Source of the DNA: Brachynemurus nebulosus
Taxonomy: Eukaryota; Arthropoda; Insecta; Neuroptera; Myrmeleontidae
DNA length: 64,000 nt
Reading direction: 5' to 3'
Assembly (NCBI GenBank): GCA_035578155.1
Contig: JAPWDM010000006.1
Coordinates: forward strand, 11,858,305-11,922,304
Below the pieces are notes generated by a model that had not been told where the DNA came from, searched no databases, and was given only the letters and a program-made list of their open reading frames with translations. Both the position numbers and the translations under genes were made by a program. Positions 37,455 through 47,800 of the stretch are shown piece after piece. Numbering within the stretch: position 1 is the stretch's first letter; each line of letters opens with the position of its first letter.

Positions 37455-37557
37455 TCGGTTTCTAGAGACCTCAAAACAAATTTCTGCCATGGTCCCGGTT
37501 TCAGGTCGCGTTACGAGAGTGGCTGCAATAGCTGAATTCCATTCTGGAAATTCGCTA
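37042..37557 (+). repeat. Dispersed repeat family A, copy 3, with (AT)n expansion
   Basis: The longest copy of family A here. The right part (TCTAGAGACCTCAAAACAAA ... GGAAATTCGCTA) matches 1303-1597 and 33900-34003. An AT run at 37387-37444 sits where other copies have short ACATATAT stretches. The frame at 37152-37535 crosses this run (IYIYIY) and is not a gene. Confidence 0.85.
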
Positions 37558-37856
37558 AAACATGATTTTTTTAATTTGATTGTGTGCCTTAAAAACCGTA
37601 AATCAAGTGATAGACTAATTATATTGGAATTTCCATGACAATAGGTGTACTACAAGGGGTTAAATTTTCGTCAGAAACGACACAATCCTATCTAGACGTA
37701 ATCTTTATAATATGGTTAATTTTGTGGGACCCTGTCTTGTTTGAAATTTGTTTATAAATGATCCAAGTCTATTATGTGTATTTATATGTATGTGTACCTA
37801 AATTTAATAATTTTCATAGGTACATAATGGTCAATTCTCATTATTCTTTGGCGTCA

Positions 37857-38096
37857 CAATTGAAGACATGAGTGGATGAAGGTGTTATGTAACATTTCCA
37901 TAATTTTACAGTAGAAGCGTTTGAAAATTTTATTTACATGTACTTCTCACGGCAATAACACATGTTTATTATTAAATTTCTATACAAAACTATTGAACCT
38001 AATGAAGCCAAATTTTAATATGTATATGATACTCGAAAAACGAATTTTTGAAAAAAAATGTTATATAACACCTTCATCCACTCATGTATTCAATTG
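37857..38096. repeat. Inverted repeat, 41-bp arms, 158-base spacer
   Basis: The left arm (37857-37898) runs CAATTGAAGACATGAGTGGA onward to TAACATTT; the right arm (38056-38096) is its reverse complement with two or three mismatches. No element ends or TSD could be assigned. Confidence 0.82.
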
Positions 38097-39223
38097 TCAG
38101 ACTCGTTCTCATGTCTTTGAAGTAGGTACTATACGTTATTTAACATGTCATGTTATGAGTTTTTCCAGGAACACAATTTATGTTTCAGACACAAAAAAAT
38201 TTCTATTTTAAAAATTGAATTTGGTTTTGAAAGTTGTCTTTGTACATATGTCAAAATTAAAAAATGAATTTTTTTTACGAAAACCAAAATCCTTTAATTA
38301 ATACAATTAATTTATAATTAATGTGAATCAGTCTTCATTAACAATATTTAACGAGGGAGAGAGATCGTAATAGTGTGTGCGATAGAGAGAACGATATATA
38401 TATGAATACTCTGTGACTGTTGCTTTATTAATTTTCACAAAATTAATATCAAATTCAAGTTTATTAAATAATTATAGAGTTTGTTAATGTTATACAAAGT
38501 TTGTAAATAATAACTAATTAGAAATTTTGATGTTTAATGAAATTCTAAGAAAGTCTTCATCATATTATAAAATTTTATATTTAATTTAATATAACCTAGT
38601 ATATAAACTCGAACAAAACTCGTGTCTTTGATTCGAGTGGAGTTTAGTTTCAAACAGCATTTGGCCCAAACGTTTTGGTGAAACTATTAAAAGAACGCCC
38701 GAGAACGTATTTCAGTCAAAAATTGTCCGACAGGAATATGAGATATATAAAAATAAATGTTTTTTTATTTGATTGTGATGAAACTTGTAAGTTATTGAGC
38801 GCATGCCCGCAAAGGTTTCTAAATTAGTACAACCAATTTACAATAGGTGACGCACCAGTTGTTTCAACCAATGTGTGTATTTCATAGGTAGGTATAGTTT
38901 ATCGAGTAGCATTACAACGAGAAACAAAATTGTGGAAATGTCATTTTAATAGATTGTTAAAACTATAGATAAGTAAAATACGGAAATTACAACTTAAAGA
39001 GAATAATCTGACCTTTTTAAAATTTTTCCGGCAATTCCTAAGCTTTATATTGACATATTTACTTTTGGAAACGGTATTCTGTTTAATTTCAAATTGGAAA
39101 AATGTTTTTAAATAAAGAAATTAAAGCGAAAAATACACATTTAAAAAGTATGACACACACTTTATTCCAAAAAAAAAATATATATATATTCTGCACTTCC
39201 TACTGCACATAATTTTAAAGTGG
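38097..39223. other. Non-coding AT-rich sequence
   Basis: No gene, RNA or repeat ends seen. A purine-rich patch (about 38352-38400, GAGGGAGAGAGATCG) is the only compositional feature. Confidence 0.45.
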
Positions 39224-39835
39224 CAGACCCGACGAGAGGGTGGGGTAGCCGGGGTTGTAGCTCTGAGGCCCGGGTTTGAAGAGGAGGCTTGTAGCTGTTG
39301 GTAAGGGGCCCGTAAAGGAGCCGAAGGAGCTTTATTTTAGCTCGTTAGTTATTTTTTATGCAAAAAATTTTAAGATATGGAATTTATTTCCGGGGCTCGC
39401 TATTTCTCTCATTTCTTTCCACGTAGTGATGAGCAAAATTAGTCTTGGTCTTGCATTTTTTGCAAGACCAAAACTATGTATACCAAGAGCAAGACCTAGA
39501 CCAAGACTATAAGTATGGCTGCAAGACCAATACCAAGACTCAGGTGAGCAAGACCAAGACAATAGTAAGAAAAAAGCAAGACTCTTGCTATATTATTTAA
39601 ATAATTTAAAGGTATAATTAATACCGTAAAGAGAGAAAATTATGATTTTAGAAGGAAAAAATTCGCTAATAATAAAGTGCAAGATTCTTTAGCAATACCA
39701 ATACCAAGACCAATACCAAGACTGCATTTTACAAGACCAAGACTAAGACCAAGATTCTTAATGCAAGAACAAGACCAAGACCAAGACTGCTAAGTCTTGA
39801 TCTTGTATTTGCTCATCACTATTTCCACGGCCCTG
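39224..39835. mobile_element. hAT MITE interrupted by a second MITE
   Basis: The left end CAGACCCGACGAGAGGGTGG and the right end CCACGGCCCTG are inverted termini of the 21729-21901 family. Flanks TAAAGTGG (39216-39223) and TAAAGTAG (39836-39843) form an 8-bp TSD with one mismatch. The element is enlarged by the nested insertion at 39424-39821; without it and one nested TSD copy it would be about 206 bp. Confidence 0.88.
39424..39821. mobile_element. Nested MITE rich in CAAGAC/GTCTTG hexamers, copy 1
   Basis: The ends TAGTGATGAGCAAA and TTTGCTCATCACTA (T/A variants) are inverted. An exact 8-bp duplication TTTCCACG lies on both sides (39416-39423 and 39822-39829), showing insertion into the surrounding hAT MITE. 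The interior is dominated by near-tandem AAGACC/GGTCTT strings on both sides of an AT-rich core. No coding content. Copy 2 is at 63157-63593. Confidence 0.92.
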
Positions 39836-40668
39836 TAAAGTAGAGAATTCCAACATTACAAACAATGAAGGTGATTTGCACATTAAAAAATTCTTTTGAA
39901 AACCATTGTCGGATCCTACTTCAAAATTTTTTACCTTTTTTTTGTTTTTTATGTTGTTTTTAAATGATGATAATTATGTTAGTGATCAATGACAAAGTTT
40001 TACTTAAACTGTGGGTTTATAGGTACATATTTTCTGAAATTTACATCAAACAAGCTGGTTTTTGAAATAAAACCTCCACCAATTCGATGTTATAACTTTT
40101 GAGATGATAATAAACAATATTAATAAAAAAAAAATAAAAAATAATAAAATACGTAACGGAAGAACGGAAGTGTAACATTGTAAATTAGTTTACAACTTGT
40201 ATTATAAATAAATTCATTATTTTTTTTAATAATAAATAATTTAATTTAAATTTTCTTGTTTCGTTTCGTTGCGAAAATCATTCATTTTGTAACTTTTTCT
40301 ATTTTTTATGTAATATTATGATGTTTCTGGATGACAGAATAATTAAAAATTTATTTATAAATTGAATATTGTTCGTATTCTTAGGTTCTAGGCAGTGTCA
40401 ATTCTATTCAAAATAATTTAATAAACTTTTATTTGAACGTTTCTACGTTTCGTAAAAACTGAATGCTTCGTTCGGGAATTATCGTGCAAACACATAAATA
40501 ATATAAAATATACACAATTATTTTCGATTTCTAGAGACTCAAGTCTTAGCACTCCACTCGCTATAATAGCTAAATATCCATAATGGAAATTGGCTAAAAA
40601 AATAGTGGAAAAGCAAATTGAAAGAAGCTTTGTTACAAACAAGATGCATAGATATACAATAATTTTTT

Positions 40669-41175
40669 TTGAAGGTTGCTTTAATATTTACATATATTAG
40701 CTTTAAAAGATTAAAATCAGTAATTGGATTTTGATTCTGCCATTTTTAAGTCTTCCGTACCTTGAAAGGTAATACTTTAGAATTTTTATAAAATTTTGCA
40801 AAAAATTCATTTCTTTCGGTTCCGGCTATCGGACGTGTCTGGCTCAAGAATTTATCACAGTTTCGAAAAAGTAGGATGTTTCTTTCGAGAGTTGTCGTGC
40901 GCACACATATATACATACATATATACGTATATTTTTGGGTGCCAGGAACCTCAAAACAAATTTCTGTCACAATTCCGGGCACAAGTTTCACCATGGCAGA
41001 AATCGACTGTGATAGCTAAATTTCCGTTTAGAAATTTGCTTAAAGTTTAATTTGGTCTAATTGGTTGCTCACTGTACAGAACCCTAATTGTGCAAGCCCG
41101 ACTCGCTCTTGATTGATTTTTTTCTATAATTAATTAATTTATTATTAATAGTGATAAAAATCTTGTATTCAAGAT
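40669..41175 (+). repeat. Tandem-duplicated block upstream of FAR, copy 1
   Basis: From GAAGGTTGCTTTAATATTTA to GTGATAAAAATCTTGTATTC this block matches 41770-42260 in the same order. Shared landmarks include TTCCGTACC.TGAAAGG, TTTCGAGAGTTGTCGTG and CCCGACTCGCTCTTGA. Part of it (TTTCTGTCACAATTCCGGG) is a diverged family A sequence, so the block began as, or captured, a family A copy. Confidence 0.75.
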
Positions 41176-41289
41176 ATATGATCCTATTTCAAGTTGCTTA
41201 CAACGAGAAATCAGTGTAATTATAATAATCATAATTAGAACAAAAAAAAAAAAAAACACACACACACATGAATACAAGATTTTTATCAC
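41151..41289. repeat. Inverted repeat at the block end, 20-bp arms
   Basis: GTGATAAAAATCTTGTATTC at 41151-41170 is matched in inverted form by GAATACAAGATTTTTATCAC at 41270-41289. An A-run and a (CA)n run lie between. Confidence 0.85.
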
Positions 41290-41769
41290 ACATATCTAAG
41301 TTTCATCAAAACCGATAGGTCCGGTCTCGGGAACTTGACTTGCAAGATGGACTTGCACCACTATCAAAATAAACATATTTACAATACTGTTAAGAGCTAA
41401 AACTTCAATCTTCCAGATATTAGGCATCTGAATTTTTTTGACTATAAATTGTTGACAGATAAAAAGATCATACTAAGTCTTATCTATAACTACCATTATC
41501 TTCATTTTTTTCAAAAATGGACTCCCCCACTTTTAAATTAAACGGCTCATATGTGCATGTATTGGAACGGAAATAGGTCTGATTGAAAGTGTATGTAAAT
41601 TACATTCAATGGCGTATGTAATCATTTTTTAATTATTCTTAGACTCTGAAAAAATTGATAAAATATTTTGAGGAATCCCCATTTTGTGACCTTGAACGCA
41701 ACTTTGACTAATTATAGCTCCGACAAAATAAAAGATAATTCAATAATATTCGAGTAATATTTAACTATT

Positions 41770-42895
41770 TGAAGGTTGCTTTAATGATTGCATATCAGCC
41801 TTAAAAGATTAAAATTAATAATAAACTTATTATTAAAATTAGTAATTCGATAAGAGTTCCGTACCATGAAAGGAGGTAGAATTTTTATAAATTTTTGCAA
41901 GAAAACTCTTTCCTTCTAGTGGGACGTTTTTAAAAACAGGATGTTTCTTTCGAGAGTTGTCGTGTGGACACATAATATATACGTACATACATACACATAT
42001 ATTTTAGTGAATACTATTTTTGGGTTCTAGGAACCATAAAATAAATTTTTTTCGCAGTTCTGGGTTCAAGTTTCTCCATGACAGACACCTGCTGTGATAG
42101 TCAAAATTCCGATTGGAAATTTTCTTAAAGTTTAATTTGATCTAGTTGACTGTTCGTTGTACATAACCTTAATTGTGCAAGCCCGATTCGCTCTTGACTG
42201 ATTTTTTTCTATAATTAATTAATTTATTATTAATATTGATAAAAATCTTGCATTCATGTATTTTTTTTTTTAAATTGTTTGTTATTTTAATTATTATAAT
42301 ACTGAATCCAAGGCCGGATCTTAGGGGAGGGGCAGCCGGGCCACGTATTGGTGGCGCTAAAAATTGATTTAAGAGGGTACCACAAGTAGGTATTTCACGT
42401 TGTTTTTTTTTTTTTTTTGTTCGTTTGAAGTTGAAAAAAGTTTGAAGGAAATAATTCATTTTTCTAGAGGGGCGCCATTTTTCAACGCTGCCCCGGGCAC
42501 CACTTCAGCTAGGTCCGGCCCTGACTAAATCAGTTAATTACTAATTAATTAATTATACGTGTCTAGGTGGAAATAACTAAACTTGGTCTGACGTCACTGG
42601 TTATAGGTGAATTGTTAAGTTTGAAAAGTAAGTAGATACATTTTGATACAGACAGTTAACGGTTGATATTTTCAAATTAATGTTAACAAGCACTTTAAAA
42701 TTTTAAGAAAATCTATTATTTATTTTTTTGATTCATTGTTTAATATATTTATTAATGATTCTGTGTTTTGTGTAAAATAGTTTGTTTATATGTATATTTA
42801 TTAAAGGTATATCAGTTTTAATTTACATAATTAACAATTAAATTATTTTATCGTGTTTCTAATATTAACATAAACAATTAGTCTTTTAAAACATA
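41770..42895 (+). repeat. Tandem-duplicated block upstream of FAR, copy 2
   Basis: The first part matches copy 1 (40669-41175). The second part, from about 42540 to 42895 (AACTTGGTCTGACGTCACTG, TTTTAAGAAAATCTATTATT, TCAGTTTTAATTTACATAAT), matches 44350-44690. A hAT MITE (42309-42523) interrupts it. Sequence identity is partial, so the duplication is not recent. Confidence 0.75.
42309..42523. mobile_element. hAT MITE
   Basis: The left end CAAGGCCGGATCTTAGGGGA and the right end read outward CAGGGCCGGACCTAGCTGAA are imperfect inverted repeats. Flanks ACTGAATC (42301-42308) and ACTAAATC (42524-42531) differ at one of eight bases. The 215 bp are non-coding; the interior carries GGGGCAGCCGGGCCAC and its imperfect inverse. 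Confidence 0.87.
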
Positions 42896-42939
42896 TTACG
42901 TAAATATTGTCTTTTGGAATTTGGAGCATGGATTAAGCA

Positions 42940-43910
42940 ATTGGTATATAAAAATTTGAATAGCATATATTATGAAATCTACATGAAAAATACTAGTTTA
43001 CCTGTTTTTGCTCAAAGTTGTAGTTTAAAACCTAAAGTCTTAAAACTGAACGGCTAATTCGAGGTGTGAATCCTAAATTTTACTCATAATCAACAGAATA
43101 ATAATTTTTAATACGGTTTTCAATAAGTGAATTGCCTTGCTATTAATAACTGGCTAAAATACATTAATAATAACTTTTAATAAGGTTTTTAATATCTAGG
43201 TACTACTTTTATAAATTAACAGATGGATACTGTGAATCTCAATTTAACCCCATCCTAAGAATTTTGAATACTTTAGAGAAATGTCGTTTTTTTTTTGCCG
43301 ATTGCTGGCTATCATTGCTGTGTTTAATATATACAGACTGGTCAGGAATTTTATACTGTAATTGCAAAAGCTAATAGTACGTTTAAAAATTAGTGTACGT
43401 TTTATAAACAATTTTTTCAAAACTCACTAATAATGGTACCATTTTATATCTAGACAGCAATGATAACTGACAATCACCAAAAAAAAAAAGAACGACACTT
43501 TTGTTCAAAATTCTTAGAATGATGTTACATTGACATACATATTCTACTATCATCTGTTAATTTTGTTTGGAATATAAACACCATATTTCTTTCTCTGTTT
43601 TGCACATTTTTTCTATTCTGCAAAACAGGGAAGGAAATATGGTGTTCATATTCCAAACAAAATATATCATTTGTAAATAATTCATGTATTTTGGCCAGTA
43701 ATTAATTACAAGGCAATTCACTTATTGAAAACCTTATTAAAAATTATTATACTGCTGATTATCAGTAAAATTTAGAATTCACACATCTAATTAGAAGTTC
43801 AGTTTTAAGACTTTAGGCTTTAAACTACAACTTTGAACAAAAAAACAGGTAAACTAGTATTTTTCATGTAGATTTCATACATTTTCTATTCAAATTTTAA
43901 TATACCAAAG
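42940..43910. repeat. About 1-kb palindromic (foldback) element with nested hairpin
   Basis: The left arm carries AAATCTACATGAAAAATACT, CTAGTTTACCTGTTTTTGCT and TTTTCAATAAGTGAATTGCC. The right arm carries their reverse complements in reverse order up to 43910, and the symmetry centre is near 43390-43400. The right arm contains an extra hairpin, 43561-43662 (arms TTTTGTTTGGAATATAAACA / its inverse, with TTCCTTCCCTGTTTTGCA-type sequence), probably a later insertion. It separates copies 2 and 3 of the tandem block. No coding content. Confidence 0.85.
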
Positions 43911-44099
43911 CATATCTACTCAATTTCAAAATTTATCCCTAATTTTACCTAACCGGTCCCTCCAGTCGATCTGACTCTGGCTTTCTATACGTCATTTGAA
44001 AGCTCTCTAAAAATAAAGTTGTGTGTCAATTTAAAATTTTGTTTCTATCCGCCGTAGTTTTCAAGTAATCAAGCAAAATTGAAATTTTACCGTAACTTT

Positions 44100-44690
44100 A
44101 AGGGGTGATTTCACAAAACAGACACTTATGCTGTGATAGCTAAATTTCCGTTCGGAAATTTGAGTAAAGATTAATTTGGTCTAAGTGACCAGAATCTTAA
44201 TTGTGCAAACCCGACTCGCTTTTGATTGATTTTTTTCTATAATTAATTAATTTATTATTAATTGTGATAAAAATCATGCATCTTGTTCTTGTTTATAAAA
44301 AATAATCTATTTTAATTATGTAAGATATATAACTAATAATTATGAATGCATAGGTGAAAGTAACTGAACTTGGTCTAATGTCGCTTGTTGTAGGTCAATT
44401 GTCAAGTTTAATAGGTACCAGATAATTTTGCCAGAGTTAATTTTGTTATTGGTTTATTAGCGTTAACAGTCGATATTTTTAAATTAATAATCATTTCATA
44501 ATTTTAAGAAAATCTACCCTCTTTTTTCTGATTTATTTTTTAATATTTATTAATGATTGTATGGTTCGCGTGAAATAGTTTGTTTACATATTTTTTAAAG
44601 GTATGTCAGTTTTAATTTACGTAATTAACAATTAAATTATTTTAAAACTGTGTTTCGAATATTAATTCTAGCAATTTAGTTTTCAAGACA
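44100..44690 (+). repeat. Tandem-duplicated block upstream of FAR, copy 3
   Basis: Starts with CTGTGATAGCTAAATTTCCG and continues through CCCGACTCGCTTTTGATTGA to GTCAGTTTTAATTTACGTAA. It corresponds to copy 2 without the MITE. It ends about 160 bases before the first FAR coding exon, so it lies in the FAR 5' intron or promoter. Confidence 0.75.
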
Positions 44691-44853
44691 TAAGTAGGCA
44701 TTAGTAAAAATAGTGTGAATTTTAAATAATAAAAACAAAACATTTTAAGTGTCGATTTTTTTCGGGACACAGATCGAGCGTTCACTTTTTAGAAAAAAAG
44801 TTTAAAACTGATTTAAATAACCAGACATTTTCTTTATTTTTTATAGGATTACA

Positions 44854-47800
44854 ATGGAAACGCTTCAGGAACCGATGGAAGGTTTACTTCCACCCACGGA
44901 TTTAGTGGAATTGACCAAAAGAGTAACACAATTATCACCAGTTCAAAAATTTTACAGTGGAAAACGTATTTTAATCACTGGCGGCACCGGATTTATAGGA
45001 AAATTATTAATTGAGAAATTATTGCGTTCGTGTCGCGATATTCAAACTATATATTTATTAATTCGAGCAAAACATGGTAAAGACGTATCTTCACGAGTGG
45101 ATGAAATATTTGATGACGCGGTTTTTAACCGTTTAAAGCAACACAATAGTAAATTTCGCGATAAAGTTGTTGGAATCAACGGTGATTGTCAAGTGACTGG
45201 TTTAGGCTTAAGTAACAGTGATCGGCAACGTTTACTCGAAAATGTGCATATTGTTTTCCATGTGGCGGCTACAGTTCGATTTGATGAACCACTGCGTACC
45301 GCTATGGCTATTAATGTACACGCAACTCAAGACATTATCGAACTTTGTAAACAGATGATAAATTTAAAGGTATTTAATTTTTATCGGTCCGAAGACATTC
45401 GTCAATCTTCGGACCTATTATAATTTCGTTCAAATTCTTGCTATTCTTGAAACATCAGTAGCACATACAGCAAAAATCCACTTGTCGCACACTCCAAGAA
45501 GTGCGACATCGACATTAAATGAGGGGAGAGTCTATACCTCGTTTACTCACGTACACTGCTTCTTAAGTATGTGTGTGTGTTCACACAACGTATTCGCCTT
45601 AGTCATAGACGGTCATGTATCGTCATATTGTATGCTTATCTTAAAGTATTATTAATTTACCTATATGCATGTTATATTACAGGTTTTGAATCGATTCTTG
45701 CAATTGTTATACATTGTTGATTTTAATGCAATTTATTATTTTTCGTTATTATTAAAAAACATAATATTTGTTATTATTTTTATTTAAATTGAGTTTAATT
45801 ATATTTATTTAATAGAGTTCAACGTATTATTATTATCATTATCATTATTTTAAAGAAGTTAGTTTAAAAAATTTATTTTACAATTTTTATTGAATTAGAA
45901 GATATAGTTCCTATCTTTTGATTTGATATTTTGTACAGTGTAAACTCTATATAACGAACTTCTATTTGACGAAAAACTCCTTAAAACGAAGAAATTGCTA
46001 AGATTTGTTTGGTTTACATTATCATCGGTATATTGAAACACTCTTTATAACGTAACGGCCACTCTCAATAACGAAAAATACGTCATTATTTAAACCAAAA
46101 AAAAATTTATTTCACTGACTTTCAAACAAAATAGTGATACAGAGTCGTAAATATTTCGTACGCACAAAAGGATTCTTATAGAAATCCGTTTATTTGTTTG
46201 TTGTAATTGCCTAGCACATGTTTTTGCTTACTGTACTTCCGTACTATTGTCTTATTGCTGTCTTTACGTTATCATATTCTTAGTTGCTTTCAAACTTTTT
46301 AACTGTAAACATGGCGAGTAAAAGAAAGAGTTTGTGTATTGACGAAAAAGTGTCATTTAATTCAACCAAAATTAAAACCATTTACTAAATTCGTAAGTTG
46401 TATTCGTAAAATTATATTGTTTTCTTTTACTCTCCATATAACGAAAACTCTTTATAAAGTAATAAAATACCCGGTCCCTTCAATTTCGTTATATGGAGTT
46501 TACACTGTAGTTGTAAAATTTGTTGCCATAATATTTTCTTTAAAAAAATATAACAAAAAACACAATTTAAAAAGTGAAAATAGTGACAATTTTTACATTA
46601 TTTTTTCAAATTTTTTAGTGCAAACATGGCTGACTATGCTTCAATTTTAATTTTAAAGTTTGGGGTATCCTAGAAAAAGAAATATATATTGGCATTTTAC
46701 ATGCTATTTATAATATTTGTCTCTTTTTAACGTGTACGTATTATCTTTCGTACGTAATATAAATTACTGGTCCTTTCATTTCTAATGTCTATGGTCAAAC
46801 ATATTCATCTATTTCCCATATTCACCTTCCCTAATACACCACAAATCCAATTTTACGTAGTAGTCGGTGCAAATTTAAGGGGAAGTACGTAAAATCGGAA
46901 GATCAGGGGCGTCGGTAAACTTTTGTTTTGGGGGGTTGGTAAATATTATTTATCTGAATTTAATTAAAACAATATTATCTTCAGAAACAATTTACACTTA
47001 AAATTCGGTTGTGTAGACAAAGGAAATCGAATGTTATACTAATGAATATGAGTGGCAACTTTTAGAAAACTGTCCAAAAATCAACTTCACTATCGCATTC
47101 ATCAGCGTTAAGGACGCCAAACAGCGGAAGCTGACAAATATTCTAGAATATTCTACTCGTGAACTGGCAAAGATACTAAAAAACAAACTTCACTATTGAA
47201 TTGCGCACTACAAATTAGATTAAGCAGCGCATTTTGACAAAAATTCTAGAATGTTCTATTCGTCAACTAACAAAGATATCGAAAAATCGATTGTACCATT
47301 TAATTGGTCATCGAATAAAAGACGGAATAGCACATTTTCATAAATGTTCTAGAATATTCTATTCATCAGATAGCAAAAATTGTTTGTCAAAATCGGACAT
47401 TTGGTTTACATTAGTTTAATTTCGGTTGGACAATTAAGTGGTGCAGTAGATTTTCCAATATCTTTGTTAGTTGAGAAATAGAATATTCTAGAACATTTCT
47501 CAAAATATGTTATTTGGTCTCTTTTTTGGTACTCAATTCAATGGCGACGTTTGTTTTTGAATATCTTTGCTAGTTGACGAATAGAATATTCCAGAACATT
47601 TGTCAAAATGTGTAATTTGACCTCTTTTTCAATGGACAATTAAATAGTACAATTGATTTTTCAATACCTTGGCTAGTTGACAAATAGAACATTCTAGAAT
47701 TTTTGTCAAACTACACTGTTTAATCTCATTTTTAATGACCAATTCAACGGTGAAGTTTGTTTTTTGATATCTCTGCTAGTTGATGATTAGAATATTCTAG

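Noticed and set aside
37152..37535. 127-codon frame
   Set aside because: It lies in repeat family A and crosses an AT microsatellite translated as IYIYIY; no domain.
38340..38400. Purine-rich patch as a possible GAGA-type regulatory site
   Set aside because: Short, isolated and with no associated gene; insufficient evidence.
45370..45423. FAR exon 1 read as a 189-aa complete protein
   Set aside because: A canonical donor at 45370 joins in frame to the next FAR exon with conserved family sequence; the read-through tail is intronic.
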